Source of the DNA: Actinomycetota bacterium
Lineage (GTDB): Bacteria > Actinomycetota > Humimicrobiia > Hakubellales > JAMDDV01
Length of the DNA: 64,000 nucleotides
Direction of reading: 5' to 3'
NCBI GenBank assembly: GCA_023488455.1
Contig: JAMDDV010000001.1
Location: 1-64,000 of the forward strand
The number at the start of each line of letters is the position of its first letter. Positions within the stretch are counted from its first letter, which is position 1. The notes below the pieces were generated by a model. It had not been told where the DNA came from. It did not search any database and was given only the letters and a program-made list of their open reading frames with translations. This document shows, in pieces, positions 42,981 to 56,737 of this stretch. The translations under genes were made by a program, and so were the position numbers.

Positions 42981-43854
42981 CAGAGACGATACTACGATCT
43001 CAGTCGGAGGGCAGGCCGTCATAGAAGGAGTTATGATGCGCCGGGAGGATAAATTCGCAATTGCTGTCAGGAAACCAAGCGGTGAGATAGCAACCTCGCG
43101 CCTTGACTTTACTTCCTATTTCAGGAGAGCTCCCAGGCTTAAGGTTGCAGTCCTCAGGGGTTCTGTAGCGCTTGCGGAAACCATGGCAGTAGGCATTAAA
43201 GCGATATCACTTTCCGCTGCTCAGTCCACTGAAGGTGAGGTTGAGATTACAAAAAAGGATATAACGGTTGCGATGGTCGTTGCCGTTATTTTTGCAGTTG
43301 GTCTTTTTTTTGTGCTTCCGACGCTTCTAGCCAGGCTTGTTGATGCTTATATCAGTTCCACCATACTTTATAACCTTACCGAAGGTGCAATAAGGATATT
43401 GATCCTGATAGGTTACATCTGGGTGATATCGAACCTGAAGGATGTTCGTCGTATATTCCAGTACCACGGAGCTGAGCATAAAGTTATAAACTCTTATGAG
43501 GACGGCAAGGTACCATCGATGGAAAATGTAAAACAGAACTCCACTTTGCATTTGCGATGTGGCACGAATTTTTTGCTGGTTGTGATGGTTGTGAGTGTTT
43601 TCGTCTTCGCTCTTCTTGGAAGACCACCATTGTATTTAAGGATAATATCAAGAATCCTGGTGATACCGCTTGTCGCTGGGATCTCATATGAGATCATCCG
43701 TTTTTCAGGAAGACATCATAAGAGTAAGTTTTTGCGGATTCTGATGTACCCTGGTCTCCTGCTGCAGAAACTCACAACTCGTGAGCCGTCAAATGACCAG
43801 ATCGAAGTCGCGCTTGCGGCATTTAACAAGGTGATGACCGATGAGACTGCTTGA
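42973..43854 (+). CDS. DUF1385 membrane protein (YqhQ-like)
   Basis: The 293-residue protein belongs to DUF1385: [13 protein letters not shown] near the start, four hydrophobic helices (about 98-118, 142-162, 205-225, 230-245) and the conserved [13 protein letters not shown] and [10 protein letters not shown]. The family sits next to prfA in many bacteria; its role is not established, although a link to phospholipid or late translation steps has been suggested by neighbours. ATG 42973 is used; the longer frame runs through thyX. It overlaps prfA. Confidence 0.9.
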   Translation: MNNRDDTTISVGGQAVIEGVMMRREDKFAIAVRKPSGEIATSRLDFTSYFRRAPRLKVAVLRGSVALAETMAVGIKAISLSAAQSTEGEVEITKKDITVAMVVAVIFAVGLFFVLPTLLARLVDAYISSTILYNLTEGAIRILILIGYIWVISNLKDVRRIFQYHGAEHKVINSYEDGKVPSMENVKQNSTLHLRCGTNFLLVVMVVSVFVFALLGRPPLYLRIISRILVIPLVAGISYEIIRFSGRHHKSKFLRILMYPGLLLQKLTTREPSNDQIEVALAAFNKVMTDETA

Positions 43855-44917
43855 AAAACTACAGGGTTATGAAGAGAAATATAAAGAACTATCAGAGATG
43901 CTTGCTGACCCGAAGATATCAAGTGATGTTGAGAAATTAAGGGAATATTCTAAGCACATGTCAGATCTTGAAGAGCTGGTCGCTGCGATCAGGCAGTATA
44001 GAGATGTTTTGAGAGAGATCGAGGATACGAAAGCACTGCTTCAGCCAGAGAACGATGAGGATTTAATTGAGCTGGCAAAAAGCGAATTGACAGAACTAAA
44101 GGAAAAAGAGCAGGAGATCGAATCGAGGATCAGGTTTCTGTTAATTCCGCTGGATCCTAATGATTCAAAGGATATCATAGTCGAGATCAGGGCTGGTACT
44201 GGTGGTGAAGAGGCGAGCCTCTTTGCGGGTGATCTTTTCAGAATGTATGCGCGTTACGCTGAAAACCGTGGGTGGAAGACAGGTGTCCTCTCAAGCAGTC
44301 CCTCGGAAAAGGGTGGTTTCAAGGAAGTAATATTTGAGGTAAAGGGCAAAGGAGCCTACTCAAAGCTTAAGTATGAATCCGGAGTTCACAGGGTACAGCG
44401 CGTGCCAGTAACGGAGGCACAGGGGAGAATTCATACATCTGCTGCGACGGTTGCAGTGTTGCCTGTGGCTGAGGAAGTAGAGGTAAAGATAAATCCCGAG
44501 GATATAAGGATTGATATATATCGTTCAACTGGTCCTGGCGGACAGAGCGTGAATACCACCGATTCTGCGGTGAGAATCACACACCTGCCCACCGGGATTG
44601 TAGTTTCCTGCCAGGATGAGAAGTCACAACTGCAAAACAAAGAGCGAGCCCTGCGAATACTTCGGTCACGTCTCTTTGACATGTATAATCAGCAACAGCA
44701 GAAGGAGATTGCAGAGACAAGAAAGTCCCAGATAGGAACCGGTGATCGCAGCGAGAGGATAAGAACCTATAATTTTCCGCAGAGCCGTGTGACTGACCAT
44801 CGTGTTGGATTGACTCTTTACCGGCTTGATGAAGTGCTGAATGGAAATATTGATGAGTTCACCAATGCACTGTTGGCGGCTGAACAGGCGGAGAAAATCA
44901 AGAACCTTGGTCTGTGA
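43841..44917 (+). CDS. prfA: Peptide chain release factor 1
   Basis: RF1 reads UAA and UAG and triggers peptide release. The 358-residue protein has the GGQ loop ([18 protein letters not shown]) and the stop-codon tripeptide in [17 protein letters not shown] (PVT, the RF1 form). It overlaps DUF1385 and is followed directly by prmC, which methylates the GGQ glutamine. Confidence 0.98.
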   Translation: MRLLEKLQGYEEKYKELSEMLADPKISSDVEKLREYSKHMSDLEELVAAIRQYRDVLREIEDTKALLQPENDEDLIELAKSELTELKEKEQEIESRIRFLLIPLDPNDSKDIIVEIRAGTGGEEASLFAGDLFRMYARYAENRGWKTGVLSSSPSEKGGFKEVIFEVKGKGAYSKLKYESGVHRVQRVPVTEAQGRIHTSAATVAVLPVAEEVEVKINPEDIRIDIYRSTGPGGQSVNTTDSAVRITHLPTGIVVSCQDEKSQLQNKERALRILRSRLFDMYNQQQQKEIAETRKSQIGTGDRSERIRTYNFPQSRVTDHRVGLTLYRLDEVLNGNIDEFTNALLAAEQAEKIKNLGL

Positions 44918-45809
44918 AAATCTATCCTTAAATTCCGTCTTGAAATGGGCTAAAAGCCTGTTAAAAACCGCCGGGATTGATAACTTTAACCAGGAAGCTG
45001 AGATATTGGCTACTTTTGCCTTTTCGATCCAGAGAGAAGAGCTGTATTTGAATCCAGGATGGCTGCTCTCTTCTTATGAATGCGATATCTTCGAAACTAT
45101 TTTAAAGGAGAGGCTTAAAAATGTACCGCTTCAAAGGATAACAGGTGAGACAAGTTTCCGCGGTCACAGGATCTGCGTGGGAGATGCTGCTTTCATACCC
45201 AGGCAGGAGACAGAAGGGCTTGTGGACCTGGTGCTGCCAATGATCAGTAGGGGTGGCAAGATCATCGATGTTGGTTGCGGCAGCGGTTGTATCGCGATAA
45301 GTGTCCTTAAGGAATCGGATGCTGCACTTGTGGTCGGGATGGATGCTTCAAATGTGAGCATATTAATGTCAAGATTGAATTCAATAATAAATCGAGTTGA
45401 TAACCGCTTTGTTGCCCTGCATGCAGATTTTATGCGAACGAGTTTCGATCAGGTTAGAACTTACCTCGAAGGTGTTATTGATGAGCTGAATACTGACAAA
45501 TTTGACCTTGCAGTTTGCAACCCACCATATGTTCCGCACGATCTCATTGAAGCACTTCAACCGGAAGTTCGCTATTTTGACCCACATGCAGCGCTTGACG
45601 GTGGATCGGATGGCCTTTTATTCTATCGGATCCTGGCCCAAAATATTTCAGGTTATCTCAAGCGAGGAGCTTATCTGTTTCTTGAACTGGGTGACGGGCA
45701 AGCAGACGATGTGATGAGAATTTTTTCCTCTTTTCCACAGTTCCACGGCTTTCGCGTTGAAAAGGATTTGAGATCCATGGAGAGATATCTTTATATGATG
45801 TGTGGTTGA
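44907..45809 (+). CDS. prmC: Release-factor glutamine methyltransferase
   Basis: PrmC methylates the Gln of the RF GGQ motif. The 300-residue protein has the N-terminal helical recognition domain, the SAM loop [16 protein letters not shown] and the catalytic CNPPYVP, plus LEGxS-like [13 protein letters not shown]. The frame is open further upstream in prfA. TTG 44907 gives a normal N-terminus; TTG 44940 is the alternative. It overlaps the end of prfA. Confidence 0.93.
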   Translation: MVCENLSLNSVLKWAKSLLKTAGIDNFNQEAEILATFAFSIQREELYLNPGWLLSSYECDIFETILKERLKNVPLQRITGETSFRGHRICVGDAAFIPRQETEGLVDLVLPMISRGGKIIDVGCGSGCIAISVLKESDAALVVGMDASNVSILMSRLNSIINRVDNRFVALHADFMRTSFDQVRTYLEGVIDELNTDKFDLAVCNPPYVPHDLIEALQPEVRYFDPHAALDGGSDGLLFYRILAQNISGYLKRGAYLFLELGDGQADDVMRIFSSFPQFHGFRVEKDLRSMERYLYMMCG

Positions 45810-45811
45810 AA

Positions 45812-46414
45812 ATGCCTATGGTAATTGATTTGGCCATCGATTTCGAGCGAGCAGTTGCGATGTCAGCAGAGGTAATTGAGAAGGATGGAGTCATCCTGAT
45901 ACCGACGGAAACAGTGTATGGGCTCTCCTGCCGTTTTTGTTCCACTGAGGCTATCGGGAGGGTCTCAAAAATAAAGGCAAGAGAGGTTGGAAAAAACTAC
46001 ATCGTGCTTATTTCAGCACGTGACCAGCTTGATAATCTGGGACTTATCATGAATAAAGATGCAACTGTACTGGCAGATGAGTTCTGGCCGGGTCCGCTGA
46101 CCATGATCCTGCCTGGTGCAAAAGGTGATGCGCTTGCCGTAAGGCATAGCTCAAGTGCTTTTATTAACAGTCTCGTTGATAAAAGTGGTCTGATCATCTC
46201 TACAAGTGCGAATTTATCGGGAAGGAAGAGCCCGGCAGTCTTTTATGAAATTGATAGAGAAGTGCTGGAGAAGGTCGACCTGGCAGTTGATGGCGATCCT
46301 CTACCAGGGGTCCCATCAACAATACTTGATATGCAGCAAGATGTGCCCAGGGTCCTGCGGCAGGGCATCATCGATTTCGATGATATTATTTCAGTTTTGA
46401 AAAAGTCTGATTAA
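45812..46414 (+). CDS. tsaC: L-threonylcarbamoyladenylate synthase
   Basis: The YrdC/Sua5-type enzyme makes threonylcarbamoyl-AMP for tRNA t6A37. The 200-residue protein has the motifs GVILIPTETVYGLSC, IKARE, WPGPLTMIL, VRHSSSAFI and LIISTSANLSGRKSP. It is the short YrdC form without the Sua5 tail. ATG 45812 is used; GTG 45800 is possible. It overlaps or abuts prmC. Confidence 0.94.
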   Translation: MPMVIDLAIDFERAVAMSAEVIEKDGVILIPTETVYGLSCRFCSTEAIGRVSKIKAREVGKNYIVLISARDQLDNLGLIMNKDATVLADEFWPGPLTMILPGAKGDALAVRHSSSAFINSLVDKSGLIISTSANLSGRKSPAVFYEIDREVLEKVDLAVDGDPLPGVPSTILDMQQDVPRVLRQGIIDFDDIISVLKKSD

Positions 46415-46453
46415 TATATATAATTACGTTAATTCTTAAAAGCTTTGGGGTTT

Positions 46454-47167
46454 ATGATGTCAGTGAACATAACGTTTGTATGCACGGGCAATACATGCCG
46501 TAGTTTTATAGCTGAGGCCATTGCCCGGCATTTGATGAATGAGAAGTATCCTGCTTACAGGGATTACGTGAGGATTCGCTCGGTAGGCACTCTTGTTGAG
46601 GAAAAAAGTGAGGTATCTAAGATGGCCAGCCAGGCGCTTAAGGAGTCCGATATATTAATCCCGGATATGGAGCCATCGCAGATCAATCAGAAAATAATTG
46701 ATGAATCCGATATACTGCTCGTGATGAGCGTGAAGCATAAACAGCATATCTGTAAGAGGTATAGGGATGCTTGTGATAAGAGTTTTCTCGTTAAGGCATT
46801 TGCAGCTATGGTTGACGACTTCGCGAATGACTTGAAAGATGAAAGAACAGGAATGCTTTTTAATAAAAATGTTAGCAGAAAATACCACAATACGAGCAAT
46901 GTTGCGCAGCTTCAGCGCGAGGGCAGCTCTACTCAGGGTGATAAGACAGTAATAGAGGCAGAGGTAAAGTCGCTGGCGAGGATTTACGCTCTCATCAACA
47001 ACAAAAAATTTAAACAGCTCGAGTCATCACTTGGTGAAGACGCAGCTCTGCAGGTCAAGTATGAGGTTCCAGATCCCATTGGGATGGAATTAGATACATA
47101 TATTGGTGTTGTAAAAGAGCTGACGACTGATATCGAGACCATTTTTGACTTCCTGTTCGCAGGGTGA
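46454..47167 (+). CDS. ywlE: Low-molecular-weight protein phosphatase (YwlE-like) with insertion
   Basis: The 237-residue protein has the phosphatase loop VCTGNTCRSFIAEAI (CX5R with the Thr seen in the YwlE arginine phosphatase) and the general-acid loop VPDPIGMELDTY. Ordinary family members have about 150 residues; here an acidic and basic segment of about 70-80 residues (roughly 125-200: RTGMLFNKNVSRKYHNTSN and beyond) lies before the DP loop. GGGG lies six to eight bases before ATGATG 46454/46457. In Bacillus the same gene precedes rpiB, as here. McsB arginine kinase is not in the window, so arginine-phosphate specificity is inferred. Confidence 0.82.
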   Translation: MMSVNITFVCTGNTCRSFIAEAIARHLMNEKYPAYRDYVRIRSVGTLVEEKSEVSKMASQALKESDILIPDMEPSQINQKIIDESDILLVMSVKHKQHICKRYRDACDKSFLVKAFAAMVDDFANDLKDERTGMLFNKNVSRKYHNTSNVAQLQREGSSTQGDKTVIEAEVKSLARIYALINNKKFKQLESSLGEDAALQVKYEVPDPIGMELDTYIGVVKELTTDIETIFDFLFAG

Positions 47168-47658
47168 TCGAAGAGTTGGAAGTTAAGAAGATAGCAATCG
47201 GTGCAGATCACGCCGGATTCGAGCTAAAAAAATCCCTTATCGATTACCTGAAATCCAGAGACTACGTGGTGAAGGACTTCGGCACCTTTTCAGCAGAAAG
47301 CACGGATTACCCGCTTTTTGGTTACAGGGTTGCGAAGGCCGTAAGCAAGGGGGATTACGACCGTGGTGTTCTTATCTGTACCACTGGTATTGGGATGTCC
47401 ATCGTCGCCAATAAGGTTGGCGGCGTCAGGGCTGCACTTGTAAATGACGTGGATATGGCGCGCGTTGCTAGACAGCACAACAATGCAAATATCATATCGC
47501 TTGGGACTAAATACGTAGATGCGAAACTTGGAACAGTGATACTTGATGTCTTTTTGAATACTGACTTTGATGAAGGGGAAAGACATCATAGAAGGGTTAA
47601 TGAAATCAATATGATAGAAAATGGAGCAATTGATGCTGAAGTATTTAAGGACAGTTGA
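47164..47658 (+). CDS. rpiB: Ribose-5-phosphate isomerase B
   Basis: RpiB interconverts ribose 5-phosphate and ribulose 5-phosphate. The 164-residue protein has [16 protein letters not shown], the active-site Cys in [15 protein letters not shown] and the Arg-rich HHRRV near the end. The start is GTG overlapping the phosphatase stop. It overlaps glyA by 26 bases. Confidence 0.95.
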   Translation: MIEELEVKKIAIGADHAGFELKKSLIDYLKSRDYVVKDFGTFSAESTDYPLFGYRVAKAVSKGDYDRGVLICTTGIGMSIVANKVGGVRAALVNDVDMARVARQHNNANIISLGTKYVDAKLGTVILDVFLNTDFDEGERHHRRVNEINMIENGAIDAEVFKDS

Positions 47659-48880
47659 CAGTGAAGTTTACAACATAATAAAGAATGAGATAAGGAGACA
47701 GCAGGCCTATATAGACCTTATCGCCTCGGAAAATTATACTCCTATTGCTGTACTTGAGGCTCAGGGCTCGGCCCTAACTAACAAGTACGCGGAGGGATAT
47801 CCAGGTGAGCGATATTATGGCGGCTGTGATTTTGTTGATGATGTGGAGAGCCTCGCGATAGAAAGGGCGAAGAAGTTGTTCGGCGCTGAGCACGTGAACG
47901 TGCAGCCGCATGCTGGGTCGCAGGCAAATATGGCCGTATATCTCTCTCAAATTAAACCAGGCGACGTGATTTTGGGTCAGGGCCTTAAACATGGTGGACA
48001 TCTGACTCACGGCGCAAAGGCGAGCTTCTCAGGCAGGCTCTTTAATTCCTATGAATATGGTGTCAATAGAGAGACGGAGATGCTGGATTATGATGAGATT
48101 TTGCGGATTGCCAAGGAGTGCAGACCAAAAATAATAGTCAGCGGCTCGAGTTCGTACTCGCGAGAGATAGACTTCAAAAAGTTCGGAGAGATAGCAGATG
48201 AGGTGGGTGCCCTCCTTATGGCAGATATTGCACATATCGCTGGACTTGTTGTCGGAAAGGTGCATAAATCGCCGATTCCACATGCTCATTTTGTTACGGG
48301 TACAACCCATAAGACTATGCGAGGTCCGCGCGGTGGAATGATCATGTGCGAGAAAAGGTTTGCAAAAGATGTTGACAGGACAGTATTCCCGGGAATTCAG
48401 GGAGGTCCATTAATGCACATAATTGCTGCCAAAGCAGTCTCATTTAAGTTGTGCATGCAGGATGACTTTAAACTGTATGCCCAAAAGATAGTGGAGAATG
48501 CAAAGGTTTTTGCCGTGAATATGAAAGAACGGGGGTTCAGGATCATATCGGGTGGTACTGATAACCATATGTTCCTGGTCGATGTCTCTGTGAAGGGTTT
48601 GAATGGTAAACAGGCAGAAGAAGCATTAAAGCGCGTTGGCATAGTATTGAACAAAAACGTCATCCCGTACGATCCGCAAAATCCTCACTTTACAAGCGGT
48701 ATAAGGATAGGAACGCCAGCTGTCACTACAAGGGGGATGGGCCCTGAGGAGATGGAAGTCCTGGCGCAGGTCATCTCAGAGGTGCTGGTTGATGGCATAG
48801 ATGAGAGTGCTATTGCGCGCAATAGCAAGAGGGTGTCCGATCTGACTGCTGGTTTTCCAATTTACAAGGAACTTAATTGA
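47633..48880 (+). CDS. glyA: Serine hydroxymethyltransferase
   Basis: GlyA converts serine and THF to glycine and methylene-THF, feeding purN, purD and thyX. The 415-residue PLP protein shows [29 protein letters not shown] and the PLP lysine in [17 protein letters not shown] 47633 with GGAG six bases upstream is chosen over 47621. It overlaps upp by four bases. Confidence 0.97.
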   Translation: MLKYLRTVDSEVYNIIKNEIRRQQAYIDLIASENYTPIAVLEAQGSALTNKYAEGYPGERYYGGCDFVDDVESLAIERAKKLFGAEHVNVQPHAGSQANMAVYLSQIKPGDVILGQGLKHGGHLTHGAKASFSGRLFNSYEYGVNRETEMLDYDEILRIAKECRPKIIVSGSSSYSREIDFKKFGEIADEVGALLMADIAHIAGLVVGKVHKSPIPHAHFVTGTTHKTMRGPRGGMIMCEKRFAKDVDRTVFPGIQGGPLMHIIAAKAVSFKLCMQDDFKLYAQKIVENAKVFAVNMKERGFRIISGGTDNHMFLVDVSVKGLNGKQAEEALKRVGIVLNKNVIPYDPQNPHFTSGIRIGTPAVTTRGMGPEEMEVLAQVISEVLVDGIDESAIARNSKRVSDLTAGFPIYKELN

Positions 48881-49500
48881 AGGTTATAGAGATAAGGCAT
48901 CCGATAGTTTCGCATAAGCTGGCCATGATTCGCGACATGAATACTGATACCAAGCAGTTCAGGGAGCTTGTCAAGGAGATCTCTGGAATAATTGCTTATG
49001 AAGCTATGCGCAATCTACCTCAGAAATTAGCGAAGGTAAAGACTCCGTTTATGGAGATTGAGGTTGACGAGATCGATCTAAAGAAAATTGTCCTTGTTTC
49101 GGTTCTGCGCGCAGGAGCAGGAATGATTGAGGGCATACTTGAACTGCTGCCATCGCTTTCCGTTGGACATATAGGTCTTTATCGGGATGAGGAGACGCTT
49201 CAGCCTGTTGAATACTATGTGAAGTTGCCAAAAAATACCAGGGGAGCAACTGTATTCCTGGTCGATCCCATGGTTGCGACCGGAGGCTCTGCTGCTGCAA
49301 GCCTGGATCTGATCAAAAAGCACAGCCCGAACTCCATCACGCTTCTATCGATAATTTCAGCTCCCGAGGGCATTGAAAAGATAAATGAGCAGCATCCGGA
49401 TGTGGAAATTTATACGTGCGCTGTTGATTCTCATCTGAACGAAATTGGTTATATTGTTCCTGGCCTCGGTGATGCGGGGGACAGGCTGTTTGGTACATGA
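48877..49500 (+). CDS. upp: Uracil phosphoribosyltransferase
   Basis: Upp salvages uracil to UMP with PRPP. The 207-residue protein has the PRPP loop [32 protein letters not shown] and [14 protein letters not shown]. The start is TTG inside the glyA stop codon. It overlaps the deaminase gene by four bases. Confidence 0.97.
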   Translation: MKVIEIRHPIVSHKLAMIRDMNTDTKQFRELVKEISGIIAYEAMRNLPQKLAKVKTPFMEIEVDEIDLKKIVLVSVLRAGAGMIEGILELLPSLSVGHIGLYRDEETLQPVEYYVKLPKNTRGATVFLVDPMVATGGSAAASLDLIKKHSPNSITLLSIISAPEGIEKINEQHPDVEIYTCAVDSHLNEIGYIVPGLGDAGDRLFGT

Positions 49501-49943
49501 CATCGGACAACAGGCCAAGCTGGGATGACTATTTTAAGAAAATTACCGAGGAAGTGAAGACCAGATCAACCTGCCTGCGTAGACAGGTCGGTGCAATTAT
49601 AGTTCAGAACAAGAGAATTCTTGCCACGGGCTATAACGGGGCCCCATCTGGCCTTAAGCACTGTCTTGAGGTGGGCTGTCTGCGGGAGAAGTTAGGGATA
49701 CCGAGCGGGGAGAGGCAGGAGCTCTGCCGTGGTCTGCATGCTGAGCAGAATGCAATAATACAGGCTGCGCAGCACGGCGTGAGCATCGCTGGTGCGACCA
49801 TTTATACGACAAATAAGCCGTGCGTTTCGTGCACGAAAATGATAATCAATGCAGGTATTAAGGAGATAGTGTACCTGGAGGACTACAGGGATGATCTTGC
49901 TGATGAGATACTGTATGAGGCAGGAATCATAGTGAGAAAGTAA
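49497..49943 (+). CDS. Deoxycytidylate deaminase (ComEB-like)
   Basis: The 148-residue zinc enzyme deaminates dCMP to dUMP, the ThyX substrate. The zinc site is [13 protein letters not shown] with [15 protein letters not shown]. Extra Cys/His residues ([14 protein letters not shown]) match the second zinc site of this family. It is the last gene before the atp promoter; ATGA overlap with upp. Confidence 0.93.
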   Translation: MTSDNRPSWDDYFKKITEEVKTRSTCLRRQVGAIIVQNKRILATGYNGAPSGLKHCLEVGCLREKLGIPSGERQELCRGLHAEQNAIIQAAQHGVSIAGATIYTTNKPCVSCTKMIINAGIKEIVYLEDYRDDLADEILYEAGIIVRK

Positions 49944-49948
49944 TTTTC

Positions 49949-49977
49949 TTGTATCATGAAGGATATTTATTTATAAT
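49949..49977 (+). promoter_or_regulatory. Putative promoter of the atp operon
   Basis: TTGTAT (49949-49954), a 17-base spacer and a perfect TATAAT (49972-49977) lie 35 bases before atpI. This is the best sigma-70 match in the window. Confidence 0.75.
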
Positions 49978-50011
49978 TTTCCCGTTCTTTTGCTGTTAAT
50001 GTTCCCGGGGA

Positions 50012-50425
50012 ATGGATGTGGAATATAAGAAGAGCGTAATTATCACTACATATTCGTCATTAGGTTTGGTACTTCTGCTTGTTATATCATTTTTTTTGAT
50101 GAGTGGTCTTCCCACGGTCTACGCCATCGCTATCTCGTATTCCCTTGCTGTGTTTAATTTCACTGCAGGTGTTTTTATCTCGGCTGCTATTTTAAGGTCA
50201 ACCAGCATGCTGGCTAAAGCACTGATACCGCTGGAGTTTTTTGCCAGGATGGCACTGACGGGTATTATATTCTTTTTGGTACATAAATATTTTGGGGCCA
50301 TACTCTCGCTTTCACTGATACTTTTTGCAGCATTCATTTTTCTATTAATCCTTTCTTCCATGTTAATCTATCTGGTCATGAACAAAAAATTTCATCGAAA
50401 CCGTCTTGCAGGACAGGAGAAATAG
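50012..50425 (+). CDS. atpI: ATP synthase subunit I (AtpI-like)
   Basis: The 137-residue protein has four hydrophobic helices and a basic tail (NKKFHRNRLAGQ). Its place at the head of the atp operon marks it as the AtpI-type accessory protein that helps c-ring assembly. Sequence conservation in this family is low, so the call rests on topology and position. The start is ATG 50012. Confidence 0.8.
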   Translation: MDVEYKKSVIITTYSSLGLVLLLVISFFLMSGLPTVYAIAISYSLAVFNFTAGVFISAAILRSTSMLAKALIPLEFFARMALTGIIFFLVHKYFGAILSLSLILFAAFIFLLILSSMLIYLVMNKKFHRNRLAGQEK

Positions 50426-51411
<986 letters not shown>

Positions 51412-51420
51412 GAGGAGAAA

Positions 51421-51927
51421 TTGGAAGCACTTGGAAAGATATTCAATCCTTTAACCAGCACTTTGTTCTGGCAGATCGTCGCATTTGTTATCCTGTGGAT
51501 ACTGCTGGCCAGATTTGTGTTTAAGCCCATCTCCAATATTATTAAGAAGAGAGAAGATAAGATATCTGCCTCCGTGAATGAGGCTGATAAATTAAAGGAA
51601 GAAGCTGAAAAGATGCTTGTGGAATATCGTAAGAAGCTTGATGAGGCCAGAATTGAGGCACAGACGATGGTCGAGCAGAGCAAAACAATCGGTGAGAACC
51701 TTAAAAATGAGCTGATTGAGAGAACGAAACTGGAATCATCGCAGATGATAGCTGAGGCCAGAAGGGAGATAGAGCGAGAACGGGATAAGGCTCTTGCCAG
51801 TATCAAGGAAAATGTTGTCGATTTGACCCTGCTTGCCACCGAAAAGTTGATCGGTAAGGCATTGAGGGAGGAAGATCACTTAAGGCTTATCGAAGAGTCC
51901 ATCGAGGAGGCCTCGAAGACTAAGTGA
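51421..51927 (+). CDS. atpF: ATP synthase Fo subunit b
   Basis: The 168-residue stator protein has one N-terminal membrane helix (FWQIVAFVILWILLARFVF) and a long charged coiled coil (about 40-150). The start is TTG with GAGGAG. It overlaps atpH by four bases. Confidence 0.95.
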   Translation: MEALGKIFNPLTSTLFWQIVAFVILWILLARFVFKPISNIIKKREDKISASVNEADKLKEEAEKMLVEYRKKLDEARIEAQTMVEQSKTIGENLKNELIERTKLESSQMIAEARREIERERDKALASIKENVVDLTLLATEKLIGKALREEDHLRLIEESIEEASKTK

Positions 51928-52472
51928 AAAGGGAGGATGTAGCCAGCACTTATGCGCAGGCGATCGTTGATATCGCTGAAGCGGAAGGGAAGATCTCTGG
52001 TATCGAGAAGGAGATCTTTGTTTTAAAAAAACTTATATCTTCCAAGTTTGAGGTGCGGGATTTCCTTGGAACCGAGGGCTTGAGCGCGGAAAAGAAGGTT
52101 GAAGTACTTGACAAAGCACTAAAGGGAAGGGTATCTAAGTTACTTCTGGCTTTTATTAGGTTTGTGGTGTTTGCTGGCAGGGCAAAAATCATTGGGGATA
52201 TCTGCGACAGGAGCCTTGAGCTTTTATCTAAAGCGCGTAATAAGGTCTTTGTGGAGGTTGTGTCAGCAGTAAAACTTGATAAGGGCACTGTTGTTAGAAT
52301 TTCCGATTTTATTAACAGGCAGACAAACGCAATTCCGGTAATCAATGTTTTCATAGACAAATCCATACTTGGCGGTGTGATAATCAAGTACGATGGAACG
52401 GTACTTGACCTGAGCTTGAGGAATAAATTAAAGGATATAAGAGAAAACGTAGATCTCGAGGAGATTGTTTAA
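51924..52472 (+). CDS. atpH: ATP synthase F1 subunit delta
   Basis: The 182-residue delta subunit links b to the F1 head. It shows the N-terminal helical domain ([18 protein letters not shown]) and the C-terminal [20 protein letters not shown] motif. It starts with GTG overlapping atpF (GTGA). Confidence 0.95.
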   Translation: MKREDVASTYAQAIVDIAEAEGKISGIEKEIFVLKKLISSKFEVRDFLGTEGLSAEKKVEVLDKALKGRVSKLLLAFIRFVVFAGRAKIIGDICDRSLELLSKARNKVFVEVVSAVKLDKGTVVRISDFINRQTNAIPVINVFIDKSILGGVIIKYDGTVLDLSLRNKLKDIRENVDLEEIV

Positions 52473-52473
52473 A

Positions 52474-53991
52474 TTGGATGATACGATTTTTGATGTCAAC
52501 GAGATTGCATCTCTGATCAGAGAACAGATCAAAAATATCGATTTGAGTGTGGAAGCGGAGCAGTTTGGAAGGATTTTGGATGTTGGAGACGGTATTGCAA
52601 GGATAGGAGGACTCCCCAACGCCATGGCAGGTGAGATGCTCGAATTTCCACACGAAATCTATGGTTTGGCCCTTAATTTGGAAGAGGACCAGATTGGTGT
52701 GGTGGTCATGGGAGATGCATCTGAACTTCAGGAAAATGATGTCGTAAAATGCACGGGCAGGATTTTGAGCGCACCGGTTGGTGAGGAACTACTGGGAAGG
52801 GTTGTGGACCCACTCGGTCGTCCGCTGGACGAAAAGGGGAACGTAGCAACAAAAAATTTCAGGCCCATCGATTTTCTGGCACCAAGCGTGGTGGACAGGC
52901 AGCCCGTTAAGGAACCGCTGCAGACGGGCATAAAAGCAATCGATTCGATGATCCCGATTGGGCGCGGCCAGCGCGAGCTCATTATTGGCGATAGGAGGAC
53001 TGGAAAGTCTGTCATCTGCACGGATACGATATTAAACCAGAAGGACAAGGGTGTAATTTGCATATATGTGGCAATCGGTCAGGAAGCTTCTTATGTCGCC
53101 AGGGTGACGCGGAAGTTGGAAAGTTTGGGCGCTCTCGATTACACAATAATTGTTAATGCATCAGCGAGCTTTCCAGCAACTCTACAATATATAGCACCAT
53201 ATGCCGGGTGTGCTATGGGTGAGTACTTCATGTACAATGGTAAGCATGCCCTGGTAATATACGATGATTTATCCAAGCACGCTACGGCTTACAGACAACT
53301 TTCGCTCCTGTTAAGGCGGCCACCTGGACGCGAGGCATATCCTGGTGATGTATTTTATTTACACGCAAGGCTTCTTGAGCGCGCAGCAAAACTGTCAGAT
53401 GAGCTTGGCGGAGGATCACTTACTGCCCTGCCCATAATCGAGACACAGCAGGGTGATGTCTCATCCTATATTCCGACTAACGTCATATCCATCACGGATG
53501 GTCAGATATACCTTGAATCAGATCTGTTCTACGCAGGCGTTAGGCCAGCAATTAACGTCGGCATCTCGGTCTCAAGAGTCGGTGGGAATGCTCAGATCAA
53601 GGCAATGAAGAAGGTGGCAGGAAGACTGCGCCTCGACCTTGCGCAGTATCGCGAATTGGAGGCGTTCGCCCAGTTTGGAACTGAGCTCGATAAGGCAACG
53701 CAGGATCAGCTTTCGCGCGGTGAGAGGATAGTAGAGGTCTTAAAGCAGAAATCAGATGAACCCATGCCGGTTGAAGATCAGATAATGATACTCTACGCTG
53801 TGATCAAAGGTTATCTGGACGATCTGGAGTTGTCTAAAATAAAGGAATTTGAAAAAGAATTTATTAATTATATGCACCTTTCCCATCCAGATGTGAGCAG
53901 GTCAATTTCCGAGACTAAGGATCTGTTACCTGAGATAGAGGAACAGCTGATAAAGGCCATTTTAAACTTTAAACGGTTATTTGTAAGGTGA
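52474..53991 (+). CDS. atpA: ATP synthase F1 subunit alpha
   Basis: The non-catalytic alpha subunit of about 505 residues has the P-loop [13 protein letters not shown], the DELSE-like region and the arginine finger in the [10 protein letters not shown] segment. The frame also opens at TTG 52465, but GAGGAG (52458-52463) is only one base before it; TTG 52474 has normal spacing and lies just after the atpH stop. Confidence 0.97.
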   Translation: MDDTIFDVNEIASLIREQIKNIDLSVEAEQFGRILDVGDGIARIGGLPNAMAGEMLEFPHEIYGLALNLEEDQIGVVVMGDASELQENDVVKCTGRILSAPVGEELLGRVVDPLGRPLDEKGNVATKNFRPIDFLAPSVVDRQPVKEPLQTGIKAIDSMIPIGRGQRELIIGDRRTGKSVICTDTILNQKDKGVICIYVAIGQEASYVARVTRKLESLGALDYTIIVNASASFPATLQYIAPYAGCAMGEYFMYNGKHALVIYDDLSKHATAYRQLSLLLRRPPGREAYPGDVFYLHARLLERAAKLSDELGGGSLTALPIIETQQGDVSSYIPTNVISITDGQIYLESDLFYAGVRPAINVGISVSRVGGNAQIKAMKKVAGRLRLDLAQYRELEAFAQFGTELDKATQDQLSRGERIVEVLKQKSDEPMPVEDQIMILYAVIKGYLDDLELSKIKEFEKEFINYMHLSHPDVSRSISETKDLLPEIEEQLIKAILNFKRLFVR

Positions 53992-53998
53992 GATATAT

Positions 53999-54886
53999 TT
54001 GGCCAACGTAAGGCTAATCAGGAGGCGCATCAAAGGCGTCCAGAGCACAATGCAAATCACGAGAGCAATGGAGATGGTCGCCTCTTCGCGCATTAAACGC
54101 GCAAGAGAGAGGATGGAGGCCGCGAAGCCATATGCTCATGAATTATTTGGGGTGCTTAAGGACCTTCTTGGTAGGGTTGAGAGGACAAGCCATCCGCTGC
54201 TTTGCGAGCACGATCAGGTTAAAAATGTGCTAATTCTTGTGCTCACGGCAGACAGAGGGCTATGCGGAGCTTTTAACGCGAATGTTATTCGCCTTGCAGA
54301 ACAGGTGAAGCGAGAACATGAGGCTCAAAATATAGAGGTCAGGTATTATGTTTCTGGCAAGAAGGGACTTCGCTATTTCAGGTTCAAGCGTTATGAGATC
54401 GTAGCGAGCCTGACCGGGGTGTCCGAGAAGCCGCCATTTGGTGAGATATACAAGATTTCGAGCTATCTGATTCAAAAATATGCGGAGCTGCGGTTTGATA
54501 AGGTGTTCCTGGTGTTTAATAAGTTCATATCGATGGCTGAGAGCAGGCCGACGTATCAGCAGCTTTTGCCCATAAGTTTTGAGGCTATGGGGAGCGAGCC
54601 GGCAAAGGGCGGTGATCTACAGTTTTCTTATGAACCAGGACCGCAGGAGATCTTCTTGCACCTGCTTCCAAATTTCATAAGCACGACCGTGTATAATGCG
54701 TTTCTTAACTCTGCAACGAGCGAAATCAGCGCCCGGCGCATGGCAATGAAAGCTGCTACAGATAATGCTGAAAACATGATTTTCGAATTGCAAAAGCAAT
54801 ATAATAAAGCCAGACAGGCTCAGATCACAAAGGAGCTTTCGGAGATAATCTCAAGCAGTGAGGCTATTTCTAAATATGGAAGATGA
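53999..54886 (+). CDS. atpG: ATP synthase F1 subunit gamma
   Basis: The 295-residue central-stalk protein shows the N-terminal helix VRLIRRRIKGVQSTMQITRAMEMVA and the C-terminal helix ISARRMAMKAATDNAENMI that rotate inside F1. The start is TTG, seven bases after atpA. Confidence 0.97.
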   Translation: MANVRLIRRRIKGVQSTMQITRAMEMVASSRIKRARERMEAAKPYAHELFGVLKDLLGRVERTSHPLLCEHDQVKNVLILVLTADRGLCGAFNANVIRLAEQVKREHEAQNIEVRYYVSGKKGLRYFRFKRYEIVASLTGVSEKPPFGEIYKISSYLIQKYAELRFDKVFLVFNKFISMAESRPTYQQLLPISFEAMGSEPAKGGDLQFSYEPGPQEIFLHLLPNFISTTVYNAFLNSATSEISARRMAMKAATDNAENMIFELQKQYNKARQAQITKELSEIISSSEAISKYGR

Positions 54887-54893
54887 GGTTTAG

Positions 54894-56718
<1,825 letters not shown>

Positions 56719-56737
56719 AAAGGTTATAATATCTGAT

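Noticed and set aside
45164..45587. Minus-strand open frames within prmC and similar antisense frames elsewhere
   Set aside because: They mirror the codon structure of strong plus-strand genes and show no family pattern.
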